Origin: Clostridiales bacterium
GTDB lineage: Bacteria; Bacillota; Clostridia; Oscillospirales; Oscillospiraceae
Reading direction: 5' to 3'
NCBI GenBank assembly: GCA_019415645.1
Contig: DXYV01000020.1
Location: forward strand, 1-48,376
Length of the DNA stretch: 48,376 nucleotides
The notes under the pieces are model-generated. The model was not told the DNA's origin, ran no database searches, and saw only the letters and a list, made by a program, of their open reading frames with translations. Positions 7,652 to 15,956 of the stretch are shown here, one piece after another (position 1 is the stretch's first letter; every line of letters starts with the position of its first letter). The position numbers and the translations under genes were made by a program.

Positions 7652-8956
7652 TTATAGATCCACCCGGCCGATGCACTTGTCGGTGATGCGGGTGCAGAGA
7701 ATCAGTGCCACTACAATGATCGCGCCCAGCGTGGCCCAGGAAGCCGCGTAGGTGCCGGTCCGGGCGGCAATAACGCCCACCAGGCCCACGCCGCAGGAGC
7801 GCACCACTGTGAAGATGGTCCAAATCACGGAATAGGCTTTCTTCTGGTCATAACGGCCAAAGACCTGGGTGGTCATGGAGGAACACAGGTTGTTGGCGCC
7901 GCCGATGATGATGCCCAGCATGAAGGTGGCCAAAATCACGGACCAGTTGCCCAGAGGCGCAACGAATACGATGACGGTCAGAATCTCCCAGCCCATCATC
8001 AGCATGGTGGCGCGCTTGGTGCCGAACTTGGTGTCGATCCAGCCGGTAATGTAGCTGCCGAAGAAGCCGCACACGCCAGCTGCGCTCATACAGGCCAGAG
8101 CGAAGGTCTGGGAGAAACCGTAGGATTTGACAGTGGGGACCAGCTGGGAGATACAGCCGACCACCATCATCATGATGCAGCCATACACAATGGCAATGAG
8201 CCAGGTCTGGGGATTGGTCAGCAGCTTCTTGACCGTCCAGGGACTGGTCTGGGTATAACGCAGGCCCTCATCCCGGATTGCCTTGGCCTGCTCGGGGGTC
8301 ATGCTCTTGTCGTTGTCGGGGAAGCAGCCGCAGTCCTCCGGAAACTCACGGATACAGAACAAAACCAGCAGGAAACCGATCACAGCTACTGCGGCGAAGA
8401 GATTGAAGCCGCCGTGCCAGCCGAAGTGATCCCAGCCAAAGACCAGCAGCCAGTTGATGCCCACCGTGGCCAGATTGAAGCCCATGGTGGTCCAGCCCAT
8501 GACCAGACCCTTTTTCGTGGGGAACCAGTTGGAGACCAGAATGCCCATGCACAGACCTACACCGTTGCTGACGCTGTACAGAATGATGATAACGACAAAG
8601 TAGGCAGGCAGGGAAGTGGCAAAGCCCCAGCCGAAGATGGCGACGGCCAGGCAGGCCATCGTAAAGGCCAAAAGGTTACGGGCGCCGAATTTTTGGACGA
8701 TCACACCCATAATGGCTAGAGCAACGGCGCTGATATAGCCGGAGACAGAGGCGAGGACTGTCAGAGTGGCCTGCTCCCAGCCAAACCGCTCCACAAACTT
8801 GGGGATGATGGTGTTCAGACCATCGTTGCCACAGGCGCCGGCGACGAAGGTACAGATAATCATACCAACGACCAGCAGCCAGCCGCGGGGACCGAAATTA
8901 GATTTTGCGTCTTTTGCTTTCAAGACCGCTTGAGTATTCTCGGTTTGATTTGACAT
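7652..8956 (-). CDS. MFS transporter, oxalate/formate-antiporter-like
   Basis: A 434-residue integral membrane protein with about 12 hydrophobic segments and a central cytoplasmic loop (around residues 200-230). The N-terminal half contains the features of the major facilitator superfamily, with GWTTMGFNLATVGINWLLVFGW around the fifth helix. The overall pattern recalls the OFA/monocarboxylate group. The ATG at 8956 follows AGGGAG by 7 bases. A longer frame upstream has no ribosome site. It is encoded with the ferredoxin and flavoprotein, so I infer that it imports the oxidised substrate, or exchanges it for the reduced product, as in known antiport-coupled anaerobic reductions. The direction and substrate are unproven. 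Confidence 0.85.
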   Translation of the reverse strand: MSNQTENTQAVLKAKDAKSNFGPRGWLLVVGMIICTFVAGACGNDGLNTIIPKFVERFGWEQATLTVLASVSGYISAVALAIMGVIVQKFGARNLLAFTMACLAVAIFGWGFATSLPAYFVVIIILYSVSNGVGLCMGILVSNWFPTKKGLVMGWTTMGFNLATVGINWLLVFGWDHFGWHGGFNLFAAVAVIGFLLVLFCIREFPEDCGCFPDNDKSMTPEQAKAIRDEGLRYTQTSPWTVKKLLTNPQTWLIAIVYGCIMMMVVGCISQLVPTVKSYGFSQTFALACMSAAGVCGFFGSYITGWIDTKFGTKRATMLMMGWEILTVIVFVAPLGNWSVILATFMLGIIIGGANNLCSSMTTQVFGRYDQKKAYSVIWTIFTVVRSCGVGLVGVIAARTGTYAASWATLGAIIVVALILCTRITDKCIGRVDL

Positions 8957-9028
8957 GTGAAGTCTCCCTCTCACAAAGTATTTTGAAGGAACGCATGGCC
9001 ACACGGCGACTTCACAGGAAGAAGAAGG

Positions 9029-9964
9029 TCAGTCCTCTTTGCGGTTAGCGAGACTGACGCGCTGAAACTCCTCCTTTGCCAGTGCAACCACGGTTTGCGC
9101 GATGGGGGATAGGGGCTGTTCCGTACTCCACAAGCAGCCATAGGAGATGGTTACCGTGCGCTCAATGGGCACCCGGACGATGGCGTCGGTCTGGGCATAA
9201 AAATCAACCAAATCGGACCAGGGTGCAAAGGCGATTCCACGTTCCACCATCTCGTGGCACAGCCCCACATGAGTGGTATGAATCAGAATATTGGGTTCGT
9301 AATTGTCGCCCAGCAAACGTTGAAGCAGATCCTTTTCGTTATAGTAGGCGGCAAACGGCAGGGTAGACAGCTCGGAGATGGAAATCACATCGCGCTTGGT
9401 CAGCGGATGTCCCTTGGGTACGCCCAGAGCGATGCGATCCTTAAAGAGTGTCTCAAAATGGAGCGTGTCCGTTTTCAGCCGGTCATACATCTCACTGTGA
9501 AAGGGGGGCCAGCTGATCAGGGCAATATCGTCATCTGAAAACTGTACATCGCTGGCAATTTCCCAAACATTGCGTTCAATGACGGAAAAACGGACTTTGG
9601 GATAAATTCGGTTTAGGCCGGTCAGTACGCTGGGAATCACAGTGTTCAGCATAATGGGCGTGGCATAGATGGTAAAATCGATTTCCTCATCCAGCTGTGC
9701 AGATTGAGAGATTCGGCTGATGCCGGCGACGAGGGCGCCATAGGTACGGCCGATTTCACGGGCGCTTTCCACTACGAGCTCCCCGGCCGGCGTCAGACGA
9801 ATCTTATTGTTTTTCCGGACCAGCAGACTTGTCCCAAGCTCCCGCTCCATATTGGAGATGATGCGGCTCAATCCCTGTTGGGTCATGAAATGTTGTTGGG
9901 CAGCTTTTGTAATGGAGCCTGTCTCCGCTACGCTGATAAAATAGTTCAGATCCTCAATTTTCAT
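9029..9964 (-). CDS. LysR-family regulator of the flavoprotein A operon
   Basis: A 311-residue LysR protein. Its N-terminal winged helix (MKIEDLNYFISVAETGSITK, then FMTQQGLSRIISNMERELG) is followed by a periplasmic-binding-like effector domain from about residue 90. The ATG at 9964 follows GGAGGG. It is transcribed ahead of, and 72 bases from, the MFS transporter gene, so it is probably the first gene of the regulator-transporter-ferredoxin-flavoprotein unit and its pathway-specific activator. A perfect TATAAT lies upstream at 10021-10026. The effector is unknown but is likely the transported substrate. Confidence 0.88.
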   Translation of the reverse strand: MKIEDLNYFISVAETGSITKAAQQHFMTQQGLSRIISNMERELGTSLLVRKNNKIRLTPAGELVVESAREIGRTYGALVAGISRISQSAQLDEEIDFTIYATPIMLNTVIPSVLTGLNRIYPKVRFSVIERNVWEIASDVQFSDDDIALISWPPFHSEMYDRLKTDTLHFETLFKDRIALGVPKGHPLTKRDVISISELSTLPFAAYYNEKDLLQRLLGDNYEPNILIHTTHVGLCHEMVERGIAFAPWSDLVDFYAQTDAIVRVPIERTVTISYGCLWSTEQPLSPIAQTVVALAKEEFQRVSLANRKED

Positions 9965-10020
9965 AATCGTCCCTCCACAGTTCCGTCCGTTCAAAGCAGC
10001 GGACTTTACCGCCTGGCTGC

Positions 10021-10026
10021 ATTATA
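10021..10026 (-). promoter_or_regulatory. -10 box of the LysR/flavoprotein A operon
   Basis: A perfect TATAAT on the minus strand lies about 57 bases upstream of the LysR start. No good -35 hexamer is present at the expected spacing, as expected for an activator-dependent or autoregulated promoter. Confidence 0.45.
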
Positions 10027-10077
10027 ACAGAAAGAAACATGGGCAGAAAGTGGGGAACCGAAAGAAAACGAGAGAAA

Positions 10078-11754
10078 TTACGGATTTGCCTGCCGAATGG
10101 CGGTTACAGGCCCGTTGGGCCCCTTTGTGACCGTGACAAAGCAGTCGTTCAGGGTGGGATTGGTAAAGGGATAGTCCACCCGGACGTGGTTGCCGCGGGT
10201 CTCCTTGCGCTCCAATGCGGACCAGCAGACCAGCTCGCCCAACTCCAGTGCGTCGATCACCTCCAGGGTGCGCATCAGCTCGTGAGCGGTGGTGCAGCGC
10301 AGCCGTTTGAGCGAGAGCTCTTTCAGGTCGTTCAGATATTTGATGCCGGCCTGAAGCAGATGCTCGGAACGGACGTTATAGCCGCCTGCATAGTCGTCCA
10401 TCAGCTGATTGAGGGCGGTGTTCATATCCTTCCAGCTGGTGCCGAATTCCCGATCCATAAAGGAAGAGTAGAGTGCCTGCTTTTCCTTGACCACCGGATG
10501 ATCGGCCACCGAGCCAGCCTGAGCCCGATCTTTGACATAGGCAGCCGCACTCTCGCCGGCGATACGGCCTATAGTAGCCGCGCCGGAGACGTGGCAGAGG
10601 ATGTTGCCTACCTGGTCGCCGGCACCGTACAGGCCGGGGATGTTGGTGGCGCCGTTCTCGTCGATCTGGACACCGCGCCCCTGGAGGGAGCATTCATAGC
10701 TGCCAAACTCCACCATGTGCTTGCGCAGATCGATGCCCTGCTTATCCATAGCCTCGATGAGGGAGGTATCGCCCTCGCAGACGAACGCCCAGTAGAGGTA
10801 CTTCATATCCTCTTCAGAGAGCTCCGTGCAGTCCATGTAGACCGGGCCCTCGCCGCGGTCAGCCTTGTCACGGAACACAGAAGGCCAGATGTCCGAAGTC
10901 ACGTCGCCGTTTTCCCGGGAGGGCTTATCCACAAAGGGACCGATGTTTTTGCCCTCGATGTCCCGCAGCACGCCGATCCAGGTGCCCTTGCCCGCGCGGA
11001 CAAAATACTTGGGACCTGCGTGGATGCCGGGAATGTCCATGTTGACCAGTGTGGCGCCGATGCGGTACATGGCCGCGCTTCCCGCGCCGGTGCAGGCGGG
11101 GCAGCCTGCCACATTGAACATCATGGCCGGTGTAGCGGCAGAGTAGATACGGGTGGCGGCTCCGGTGGCAGTCACGATAGCCTTGCACTCGATGAGCTTG
11201 AGCAGAGGCTCATCCTTGGAGACATCCAGCGTCAGCGCGCCGGTAATCACGCCGTCGTCGTTGGTCAGCAGCTCGGTAACCACGGTCTTGTTGATGATGC
11301 GGACGCCGCGGGCTTTGGCCTGCTTGGTCAGGATGCTCTTTTGCTCGTGTCCGTCGTATTTCAGGTGGGTGCGCATATGGCCGGGGAATGCGTGGCCCTC
11401 AAAGGTCCACTTCCCGTCGATCTGCATGTTGATGCCCCACTTGTGCCAATCCTGCACGACCTCAAAGGTCCGGGAGGCAAATTTACGCAAAATATTGCCG
11501 TCCGCATTTTTGCCGGCGAAGGTCTGGCGCAGCTCTTTCATAAAGGCGTCCAGCGTCCCGTGGACCTCGGGGATGTAGCAGACAAAGTGATCGTTTCCTG
11601 TGGTGCCCGATCCGCTGCGCATGGTGTCCGCTTTTTCCACTACAATGACCGACGCGCCGCCGTCCGCTGCGGCGATAGCCGCCATGAGGCCTCCCATGCC
11701 TCCGCCGACCACCAGAACGTCACAGCGTTCTATGGTATCCGAAATTGGAATCAT
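10078..11754 (-). CDS. FAD-dependent oxidoreductase, AprA/fumarate-reductase flavoprotein type (B)
   Basis: A 558-residue flavoprotein. It has the N-terminal FAD-binding CDVLVVGGGMGGLMAAIAAADGG, then MRSGSGTTGNDHF, a mid-protein FAD segment (AIVTATGAATRIYSA) and the late motif GLYGAGDQVGNILCHVSGAATIGRIAG. A helical C-terminal domain contains ALERKETRGNHVRVDYP, a stretch typical of fumarate reductase/AprA C-termini. It is distinct from the A flavoprotein of this window but of the same superfamily. The ATG at 11754 shares one base with the stop of the upstream ferredoxin gene (TGATG) and follows GGGAGGG by 8 bases, so the two products are coupled and should form a complex. The GSGTTGNDH loop is closer to APS reductase than to fumarate reductase, but its true substrate cannot be read from the sequence. 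Confidence 0.85.
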   Translation of the reverse strand: MIPISDTIERCDVLVVGGGMGGLMAAIAAADGGASVIVVEKADTMRSGSGTTGNDHFVCYIPEVHGTLDAFMKELRQTFAGKNADGNILRKFASRTFEVVQDWHKWGINMQIDGKWTFEGHAFPGHMRTHLKYDGHEQKSILTKQAKARGVRIINKTVVTELLTNDDGVITGALTLDVSKDEPLLKLIECKAIVTATGAATRIYSAATPAMMFNVAGCPACTGAGSAAMYRIGATLVNMDIPGIHAGPKYFVRAGKGTWIGVLRDIEGKNIGPFVDKPSRENGDVTSDIWPSVFRDKADRGEGPVYMDCTELSEEDMKYLYWAFVCEGDTSLIEAMDKQGIDLRKHMVEFGSYECSLQGRGVQIDENGATNIPGLYGAGDQVGNILCHVSGAATIGRIAGESAAAYVKDRAQAGSVADHPVVKEKQALYSSFMDREFGTSWKDMNTALNQLMDDYAGGYNVRSEHLLQAGIKYLNDLKELSLKRLRCTTAHELMRTLEVIDALELGELVCWSALERKETRGNHVRVDYPFTNPTLNDCFVTVTKGPNGPVTAIRQANP

Positions 11755-12011
11755 CACACTTGCCCTCCCTCTTTTTTGTGACCTTGTGTTACCGGGGACT
11801 CCATGGCCAACAACATGGTGGCCAGCGGATATTCCAGCTCGATAGCGCCCTTCGGGCAATCCATGACGCAGGCACGGCAGTGCCAGCACTCGTCCGGATA
11901 GCGGACGTTGGGCACAGCGCCTTTCTCGCAGGGACCAAATACGTCCATACAGCAGATCTGGACGCAGGTGCCGCAGCCGATGCAGGCTTCCTTCCGAATG
12001 ATAGGCGGCAT
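11754..12011 (-). CDS. Two-[4Fe-4S] ferredoxin, AprB-like electron partner (B)
   Basis: An 85-residue protein with cluster motifs CIGCGTCVQICC (Cys 10, 13, 16, 20) and CWHCRACVMDCP (Cys 42, 45, 48, 52). Extra cysteines are at 21 and 28. The sequence YPDECWHCRACVMDCPKGAIELEYP is very like the second cluster region of APS-reductase beta subunits. The ATG at 12011 follows GGAGG by 10 bases. An in-frame ATG six codons upstream would overlap the ribosome site. It is the first gene of a two-gene operon with flavoprotein B. It probably delivers electrons to the FAD. Confidence 0.85.
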   Translation of the reverse strand: MPPIIRKEACIGCGTCVQICCMDVFGPCEKGAVPNVRYPDECWHCRACVMDCPKGAIELEYPLATMLLAMESPVTQGHKKEGGQV

Positions 12012-12049
12012 ACAGATCGTTCCTCCCATTGATAAAAATGTATAAAGCT

Positions 12050-12061
12050 GTGATATATCAC
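12050..12061. promoter_or_regulatory. Palindromic operator of the ferredoxin/flavoprotein B operon
   Basis: A perfect 12-base palindrome, GTGATATATCAC, lies a few bases downstream of the -10 box, at about the transcription start, in the minus-strand promoter. It contains the same TGATATATCA core as the MarR operator at 4086-4099. Which regulator binds it is unknown. Confidence 0.5.
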
Positions 12062-12069
12062 CAGTGGAA

Positions 12070-12098
12070 ATTATATCTTTTGCCGAAAAAAGCCGCAA
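12070..12098 (-). promoter_or_regulatory. Promoter of the ferredoxin/flavoprotein B operon
   Basis: On the minus strand there is -35 TTGCGG (12093-12098), a 17-base spacer and a perfect -10 TATAAT (12070-12075). Confidence 0.65.
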
Positions 12099-12163
12099 CG
12101 AAAGGTTTGTTGGGCGGCGCACAACAAACCGGGAGGGAAACGAATTGGAAACTGCAACAGGAT

Positions 12164-12202
12164 AAAAAAGACCCCGGAACGCAGAAAACAGCTGCGTTCC
12201 GG
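12164..12202 (-). terminator. Terminator of the hydrogenase gene
   Basis: An 11-base-pair stem (CCGGAACGCAG with its complement, 12174-12184 and 12192-12202) with a 7-base loop is followed in the minus direction by a run of T residues (12164-12169). A TTTTT run on the other side would let it work in both directions. Confidence 0.85.
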
Positions 12203-12230
12203 AGCCTTTTTGAGTTTCCTGTGAGTGATT

Positions 12231-13754
12231 TTAATCCACTAGCTTGTCCAATTCTTTGATATGTTCGGTCTGGTTGGATGTCTTGTGTTTGGCTTGCCGG
12301 GCATAGAGACGCACGGAAGCCTGAGATTTTTGAATGGGCTGCATGGTGCCGGCTCCGGCGACACAGCCGCCAGGACAGGCCATGCCTTCCAACAGGTAGC
12401 CGTTAAATTTACCAGCCACGGCGGCCTGGAGCATCTTGCGGCACTCCCGCAGCCCTTCCGCCTTGGAGACCTGAATCTCGCGTTCCGGGTAACGTTCCTG
12501 AATGACGTTGACCACGGCCTGGGCCACGCCGCCAGAAACGGCAAAATTTCGCCCATCGGCGGAGGCGTCGTTGACGCCATCGGGGTCCTCCTCAATGGTC
12601 GTCAGATCCACGTGCTTGGCGTCAAAAATTCCGGCCATCTCCTCAAAGGTGAGGACAAAGTCAACCTCGCTGCGCACGCTTTTGCGCATGGCCTCCAGCT
12701 TTTTGGCGGCGCAGGGGCCGATAAAGACGATTTTGCCGTTGGGATGCTCATGCTTGATGAGGCGGGCAGTCAGGGTCATAGGCGTCAGCGCCATGGAGAT
12801 ACAGTCGGCGTGATCGGGGAAAAGTTTTTTCGCCATGACCGACCAGGCGGGACAGCAGGAGGTGCCCATAAAGGGCAGTTTCTCCGGCACTTCAGCCACA
12901 AAGTCCTCAGCTTCCTGCGTGGCGCACAGGTCCGCGCCGATGGCTACCTCAAAAATATCGGCAAAGCCCAGCTGCTTCATAGCGGCGCGAAGCTTGCCGG
13001 GCGTCACCTTGGGGCCGAACTGACCCACAAACGCAGGGGCCACAGCCGCATAGACCCGCTCGCCCGATTGAATGGCACGGATGACCTGAAAAATCTGCGA
13101 CTTATCCGCAATGGCGCCAAAGGGACAGTTGACCAAACACATCCCACAGGAGACACATTTGTCGTAGTCGATGTCCGCCTTGCCGTTTTCGTCGCTGTGG
13201 ATGGCATCCATGCCACAGGCAGCCGCGCAAGGACGCTCCTGACGGATGATGGCGTGATAAGCACACACGTCCACACAGCGGCCGCACTGGATGCACTTTT
13301 CCGGATCAATATGGGAACGGCCGTTGTAGCGGTCCAAATGGATGGCGTCCTTGGGACAGACCTCCACGCAGGGATGCGCCAGACAACCCTGACAGCCCTC
13401 CGTCACCAGAATCCGCTTTTCCACACAGCCGTTGCAGGCAAACTTGATGATGTTGATCAACGGCGGGGTATAGTAGGTTTCGGGCTGGTCGGCCGCTTCA
13501 ATGTTATCGGAGAGCGGAGCGTGTTCCGCCGCGCTGCGGCAGGGAAGACCCATGGCAAGCCGCAGCCGCTCGCCCACAATGGCGCGTTCCAGAAACACGT
13601 CGTTGCGGTAGTTCCCCACTTCACCGGGAATAATTTTATAGGGAAGGGCCTCGATGCGCTTGTCCACCGGCCACTCAGTATGATAGGCCATGCGGGCCAC
13701 TTCACGGAAAATACGGTGCCGAATCTCCTGGATTCGGGTCTCTACTCCTCTCAT
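12231..13754 (-). CDS. [FeFe] hydrogenase, group B type
   Basis: A 507-residue iron-only hydrogenase. Residues about 105-215 hold several 4Fe-4S cysteine motifs (CNGC, CQGC..CVEVCP, CIQCGRCVDVC, CVSCGMCLVNCP). The H-cluster domain shows L1 TSCCPAW (298-304, with the CC pair that supplies the proton-relay Cys and a cluster ligand), L2 GPCAAKK (346-352) and L3 GMACPGGC (458-464). The GPCAAKK form of L2 and the N-terminal region before the ferredoxin clusters fit the poorly studied monomeric group B enzymes, which would exchange electrons with ferredoxin. The ATG at 13754 follows AAGGAG by 9 bases. A Rex-like operator abuts its promoter, suggesting control by the NADH/NAD+ ratio. In this context it may vent or supply reductant for the flavoprotein pairs. 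Confidence 0.9.
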   Translation of the reverse strand: MRGVETRIQEIRHRIFREVARMAYHTEWPVDKRIEALPYKIIPGEVGNYRNDVFLERAIVGERLRLAMGLPCRSAAEHAPLSDNIEAADQPETYYTPPLINIIKFACNGCVEKRILVTEGCQGCLAHPCVEVCPKDAIHLDRYNGRSHIDPEKCIQCGRCVDVCAYHAIIRQERPCAAACGMDAIHSDENGKADIDYDKCVSCGMCLVNCPFGAIADKSQIFQVIRAIQSGERVYAAVAPAFVGQFGPKVTPGKLRAAMKQLGFADIFEVAIGADLCATQEAEDFVAEVPEKLPFMGTSCCPAWSVMAKKLFPDHADCISMALTPMTLTARLIKHEHPNGKIVFIGPCAAKKLEAMRKSVRSEVDFVLTFEEMAGIFDAKHVDLTTIEEDPDGVNDASADGRNFAVSGGVAQAVVNVIQERYPEREIQVSKAEGLRECRKMLQAAVAGKFNGYLLEGMACPGGCVAGAGTMQPIQKSQASVRLYARQAKHKTSNQTEHIKELDKLVD

Positions 13755-13816
13755 AGACAGGTTCTCCTTATTCTGGTCAAAATGAGTCTGGGGCGGACGG
13801 ACCACTCCCGGCTATC

Positions 13817-13845
13817 AGCATACAGGAAAACCGCACGCTTGTAAA
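13817..13845 (-). promoter_or_regulatory. Promoter of the hydrogenase gene
   Basis: On the minus strand there is -35 TTTACA (13840-13845), a 17-base spacer and -10 TATGCT (13817-13822). The inverted repeat at 13847-13874 begins one base upstream of the -35 box. Confidence 0.6.
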
Positions 13846-13846
13846 G

Positions 13847-13874
13847 TAAAATCGTTAAAAAATTAACGATTTTA
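13847..13874. promoter_or_regulatory. Rex-like redox operator upstream of the hydrogenase gene
   Basis: Twelve-base perfect arms TAAAATCGTTAA and TTAACGATTTTA flank an AAAA spacer. The core TCGTTAA-N4-TTAACGA differs from the clostridial Rex consensus TTGTTAA-N4-TTAACAA by one symmetrical position per half site. Rex is the NADH-sensing repressor of fermentation and hydrogenase genes. The match and position are seen; binding is inferred. Confidence 0.7.
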
Positions 13875-13895
13875 TAAAAAGTCACCTAGGAGGCA

Positions 13896-15002
13896 TTAGT
13901 ACATCCTTCGTTCCAGTGCTGCCATCTGGCGCAACCGGGGATAGGCGTGGGCAAAAAAGGTGCGCAGCGCGGCGCAGTGGTAGTTGCGGTCCATGCCGAT
14001 CCAGTCCCGCCGGCAGCCCCCGTTGCACAGGTGGAGCCACTCACATCCGGCGCAGGCGGCCGGGGCTTTTCGGCCTTCACTGCAAAATTGAATCGCGGGT
14101 GCAGACTCGGCCAGTTCGGCCAGCGTCTGTTCTCCCAGTTTGCCCATCCGCCACGGATCCAATACAAAAAAGTCACAGGGGTAGACGCTTCCGTCACCCT
14201 CCACGACGAAATAGCGGCCGCAGGTCCCGGCGGTGGCGCAGGTCCCGGCGGGCTGGCCCGCCAACAGGTGAACATAGTCATCAAAGAGACGAATGCTGAC
14301 GTAATCACCCTTGGTCCAGTCCTGATACCAGAGATCAAAGACGGTGCACAGGAATTGTCCGTATCGTTCCGGCGTCAGGGAGAAAGGACGGCCTCCCCGC
14401 TCTTCCTCCAAAGGGTCCAAACAGGGGATGAATTGCAAATAGCGGCCGCCCAGCTTTTTCAACCCCTGATAAACGGCCTGTCCCCGCCGGGCGGCGGCCC
14501 CGGTGACCACGCAGAGCAGATTGACCGGCACGTCCCATTTCTGCAGAAGTGTGAGGGCACGGGTCACGGTGTTCCAGGTCCCTTTTCCCTTTGGGTCTAC
14601 CCGGTTTCCATCGTGCAGGTCCTTGGTCCCGTCCAGGGAGAGCCCAACTAAAAATTGATGATCCCGAAAGAACTTGGCCCACTCCTCGTTGATGAGGGTG
14701 CCGTTGGTCTGGATGGAATGCTCCACCAGAAGGCCGGGGCGGAGATACGCTTGCTCCAGCGCGAGAAAGCGTTCAAAAAAGGGGAGGCCGCGCACCATGG
14801 GTTCGCCGCCCTGAAAGGCAAAGCTGATTCGCTCCTCCGCCTGCTCTCCGGCCTGGCGAATCAACAATTCGGCTGTGGCCTCGGACATCATGCCCAGGTC
14901 AGGCTCCTGCCGGTGTTCGGACACATCTTCATAAAAGCAATACTTACAGCGCAGATTGCAGCGGCCCGAGGCCGGTTTGATCAGCATGGAAACAGTTTTC
15001 AA
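13896..15002 (-). CDS. Anaerobic sulfatase-maturating enzyme (radical SAM, SPASM)
   Basis: A 368-residue radical SAM enzyme that converts the active-site Cys or Ser of sulfatases to formylglycine in the cytosol. The radical SAM cluster motif is CNLRCKYC (Cys 15, 19, 22), SAM contacts include FQGGEP (63-68), and two auxiliary 4Fe-4S clusters are marked by Cys-rich segments at about 255-276 and 307-343. YPCD places an Asp at 277, matching in number and context the catalytic Asp of the characterised Clostridium perfringens enzyme. The start is TTG, overlapping the LysR stop (TTGA) with AAGGAGG ten bases upstream, so the two are coupled. Three Cys-type sulfatases lie within 15 kb and are the obvious clients. 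A general quinohaemoprotein- or peptide-modifying SPASM role is less likely. Confidence 0.9.
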   Translation of the reverse strand: MKTVSMLIKPASGRCNLRCKYCFYEDVSEHRQEPDLGMMSEATAELLIRQAGEQAEERISFAFQGGEPMVRGLPFFERFLALEQAYLRPGLLVEHSIQTNGTLINEEWAKFFRDHQFLVGLSLDGTKDLHDGNRVDPKGKGTWNTVTRALTLLQKWDVPVNLLCVVTGAAARRGQAVYQGLKKLGGRYLQFIPCLDPLEEERGGRPFSLTPERYGQFLCTVFDLWYQDWTKGDYVSIRLFDDYVHLLAGQPAGTCATAGTCGRYFVVEGDGSVYPCDFFVLDPWRMGKLGEQTLAELAESAPAIQFCSEGRKAPAACAGCEWLHLCNGGCRRDWIGMDRNYHCAALRTFFAHAYPRLRQMAALERRMY

Positions 15003-15922
15003 AGCTTGCCATCCTCCTTGGGTTGCAGAAACTGACCGGTCAGCCCGGTCAACAGGCGAATCGAGGGATTAGAGCGCGAACGGGACCAGACCATGCGGAC
15101 ATGGATGCCGATAAAGACACCATTGGCCCTGGAGTACAGGGGGACGGTCACCAAATCAGCCCAACTGGGAATGGGAAATTCCAAATCAACAATAGAGATT
15201 CCGTAGCCCAGCGACACCGCATAGATGCGGTCTGCATTGCTGTCCACGTATCTGGAGATTTTCGGATAGAAACCGTCCTTCCCGCACAGATCCACCAGTG
15301 TATGGACGGAAGCGCTGCACTCATCCTGGCTGAGGACGACAAACAGTTCGTCTTTCAGCTGCGATACCTCCAGACGCTCCGCCAGCGCCAGCGGATGGCG
15401 GGAGGGCATCAAAATAGAAGGGGAGTTTTGGTAGACCTCCATACCGTCTAGATTAGGCAGGGACGACAAGTCAAAGTCCTTGCCAAAGCCCACATCCAGT
15501 TGGCCGCTCTCCAACCCTTCCCGCAGTTTGGAAAAACCGCACAGAGAAACGGACAGCTCTACCTTGGGATAGCGCGCCTGAAAGAGCCGCAGCAACGGCG
15601 TAACAAACAGGGATGGGTCGATAATGTCCAGTACACCGATGGATAAGTGACCATCCAGACCCTGGTCCACATGACGGGCCCGGTCGATGGCCTCGGTCAG
15701 ACGATGCTCTACCTTTTCCATCTCGCCGCGGAACAGGCTGCCGGCTGGTGTCAGACTCACCGTGCGATTGTTGCGGTAGAACAGCTTCAGTCCAAGCTCC
15801 TCCTCCAACAGCGCGATCTGCTTGCTTAATGTGGATTGGGCCACAAACAGCCGCTTGGCGGCCTCGGTAAAATTGAGGCACTCTGCGGTTTCCAGAAAAA
15901 AGCGAATCTGCTGGGTGGTCAA
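14999..15922 (-). CDS. LysR-family regulator 1 (anSME / permease-sulfatase module 1)
   Basis: A 307-residue LysR protein with the N-terminal helix-turn-helix (FTEAAKRLFVAQSTLSKQIALLEEELG) and an effector domain from about residue 90. I placed the start at TTG 15922, which follows AAGGGGG by 8 bases and gives the standard LysR beginning TTQQIRFFLETAECLNF. The longer frame would cross its own promoter. It is cotranscribed with anSME (4-base overlap) and diverges from permease 1/sulfatase 1. Its DNA-reading helix is nearly identical to that of regulator 3, and both genes have the same ATTC-N7-GAAT box upstream. The likely role is substrate-responsive activation of sulfatase genes. Confidence 0.88.
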   Translation of the reverse strand: MTTQQIRFFLETAECLNFTEAAKRLFVAQSTLSKQIALLEEELGLKLFYRNNRTVSLTPAGSLFRGEMEKVEHRLTEAIDRARHVDQGLDGHLSIGVLDIIDPSLFVTPLLRLFQARYPKVELSVSLCGFSKLREGLESGQLDVGFGKDFDLSSLPNLDGMEVYQNSPSILMPSRHPLALAERLEVSQLKDELFVVLSQDECSASVHTLVDLCGKDGFYPKISRYVDSNADRIYAVSLGYGISIVDLEFPIPSWADLVTVPLYSRANGVFIGIHVRMVWSRSRSNPSIRLLTGLTGQFLQPKEDGKL

Positions 15923-15956
15923 GGCGAACGCCCCCTTTTTGTCATTCCTGAACAAT

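Noticed and set aside
5697..12011. True dissimilatory APS reductase operon
   Set aside because: The flavoproteins are clearly shorter than AprA, the ferredoxins are shorter than AprB, and no ATP sulfurylase or Qmo genes are present. Only the superfamily is supported.
13847..13874. Intrinsic terminator of anSME
   Set aside because: The stem is almost entirely A/T with no T run after it on the coding strand, and its core fits a Rex operator better.
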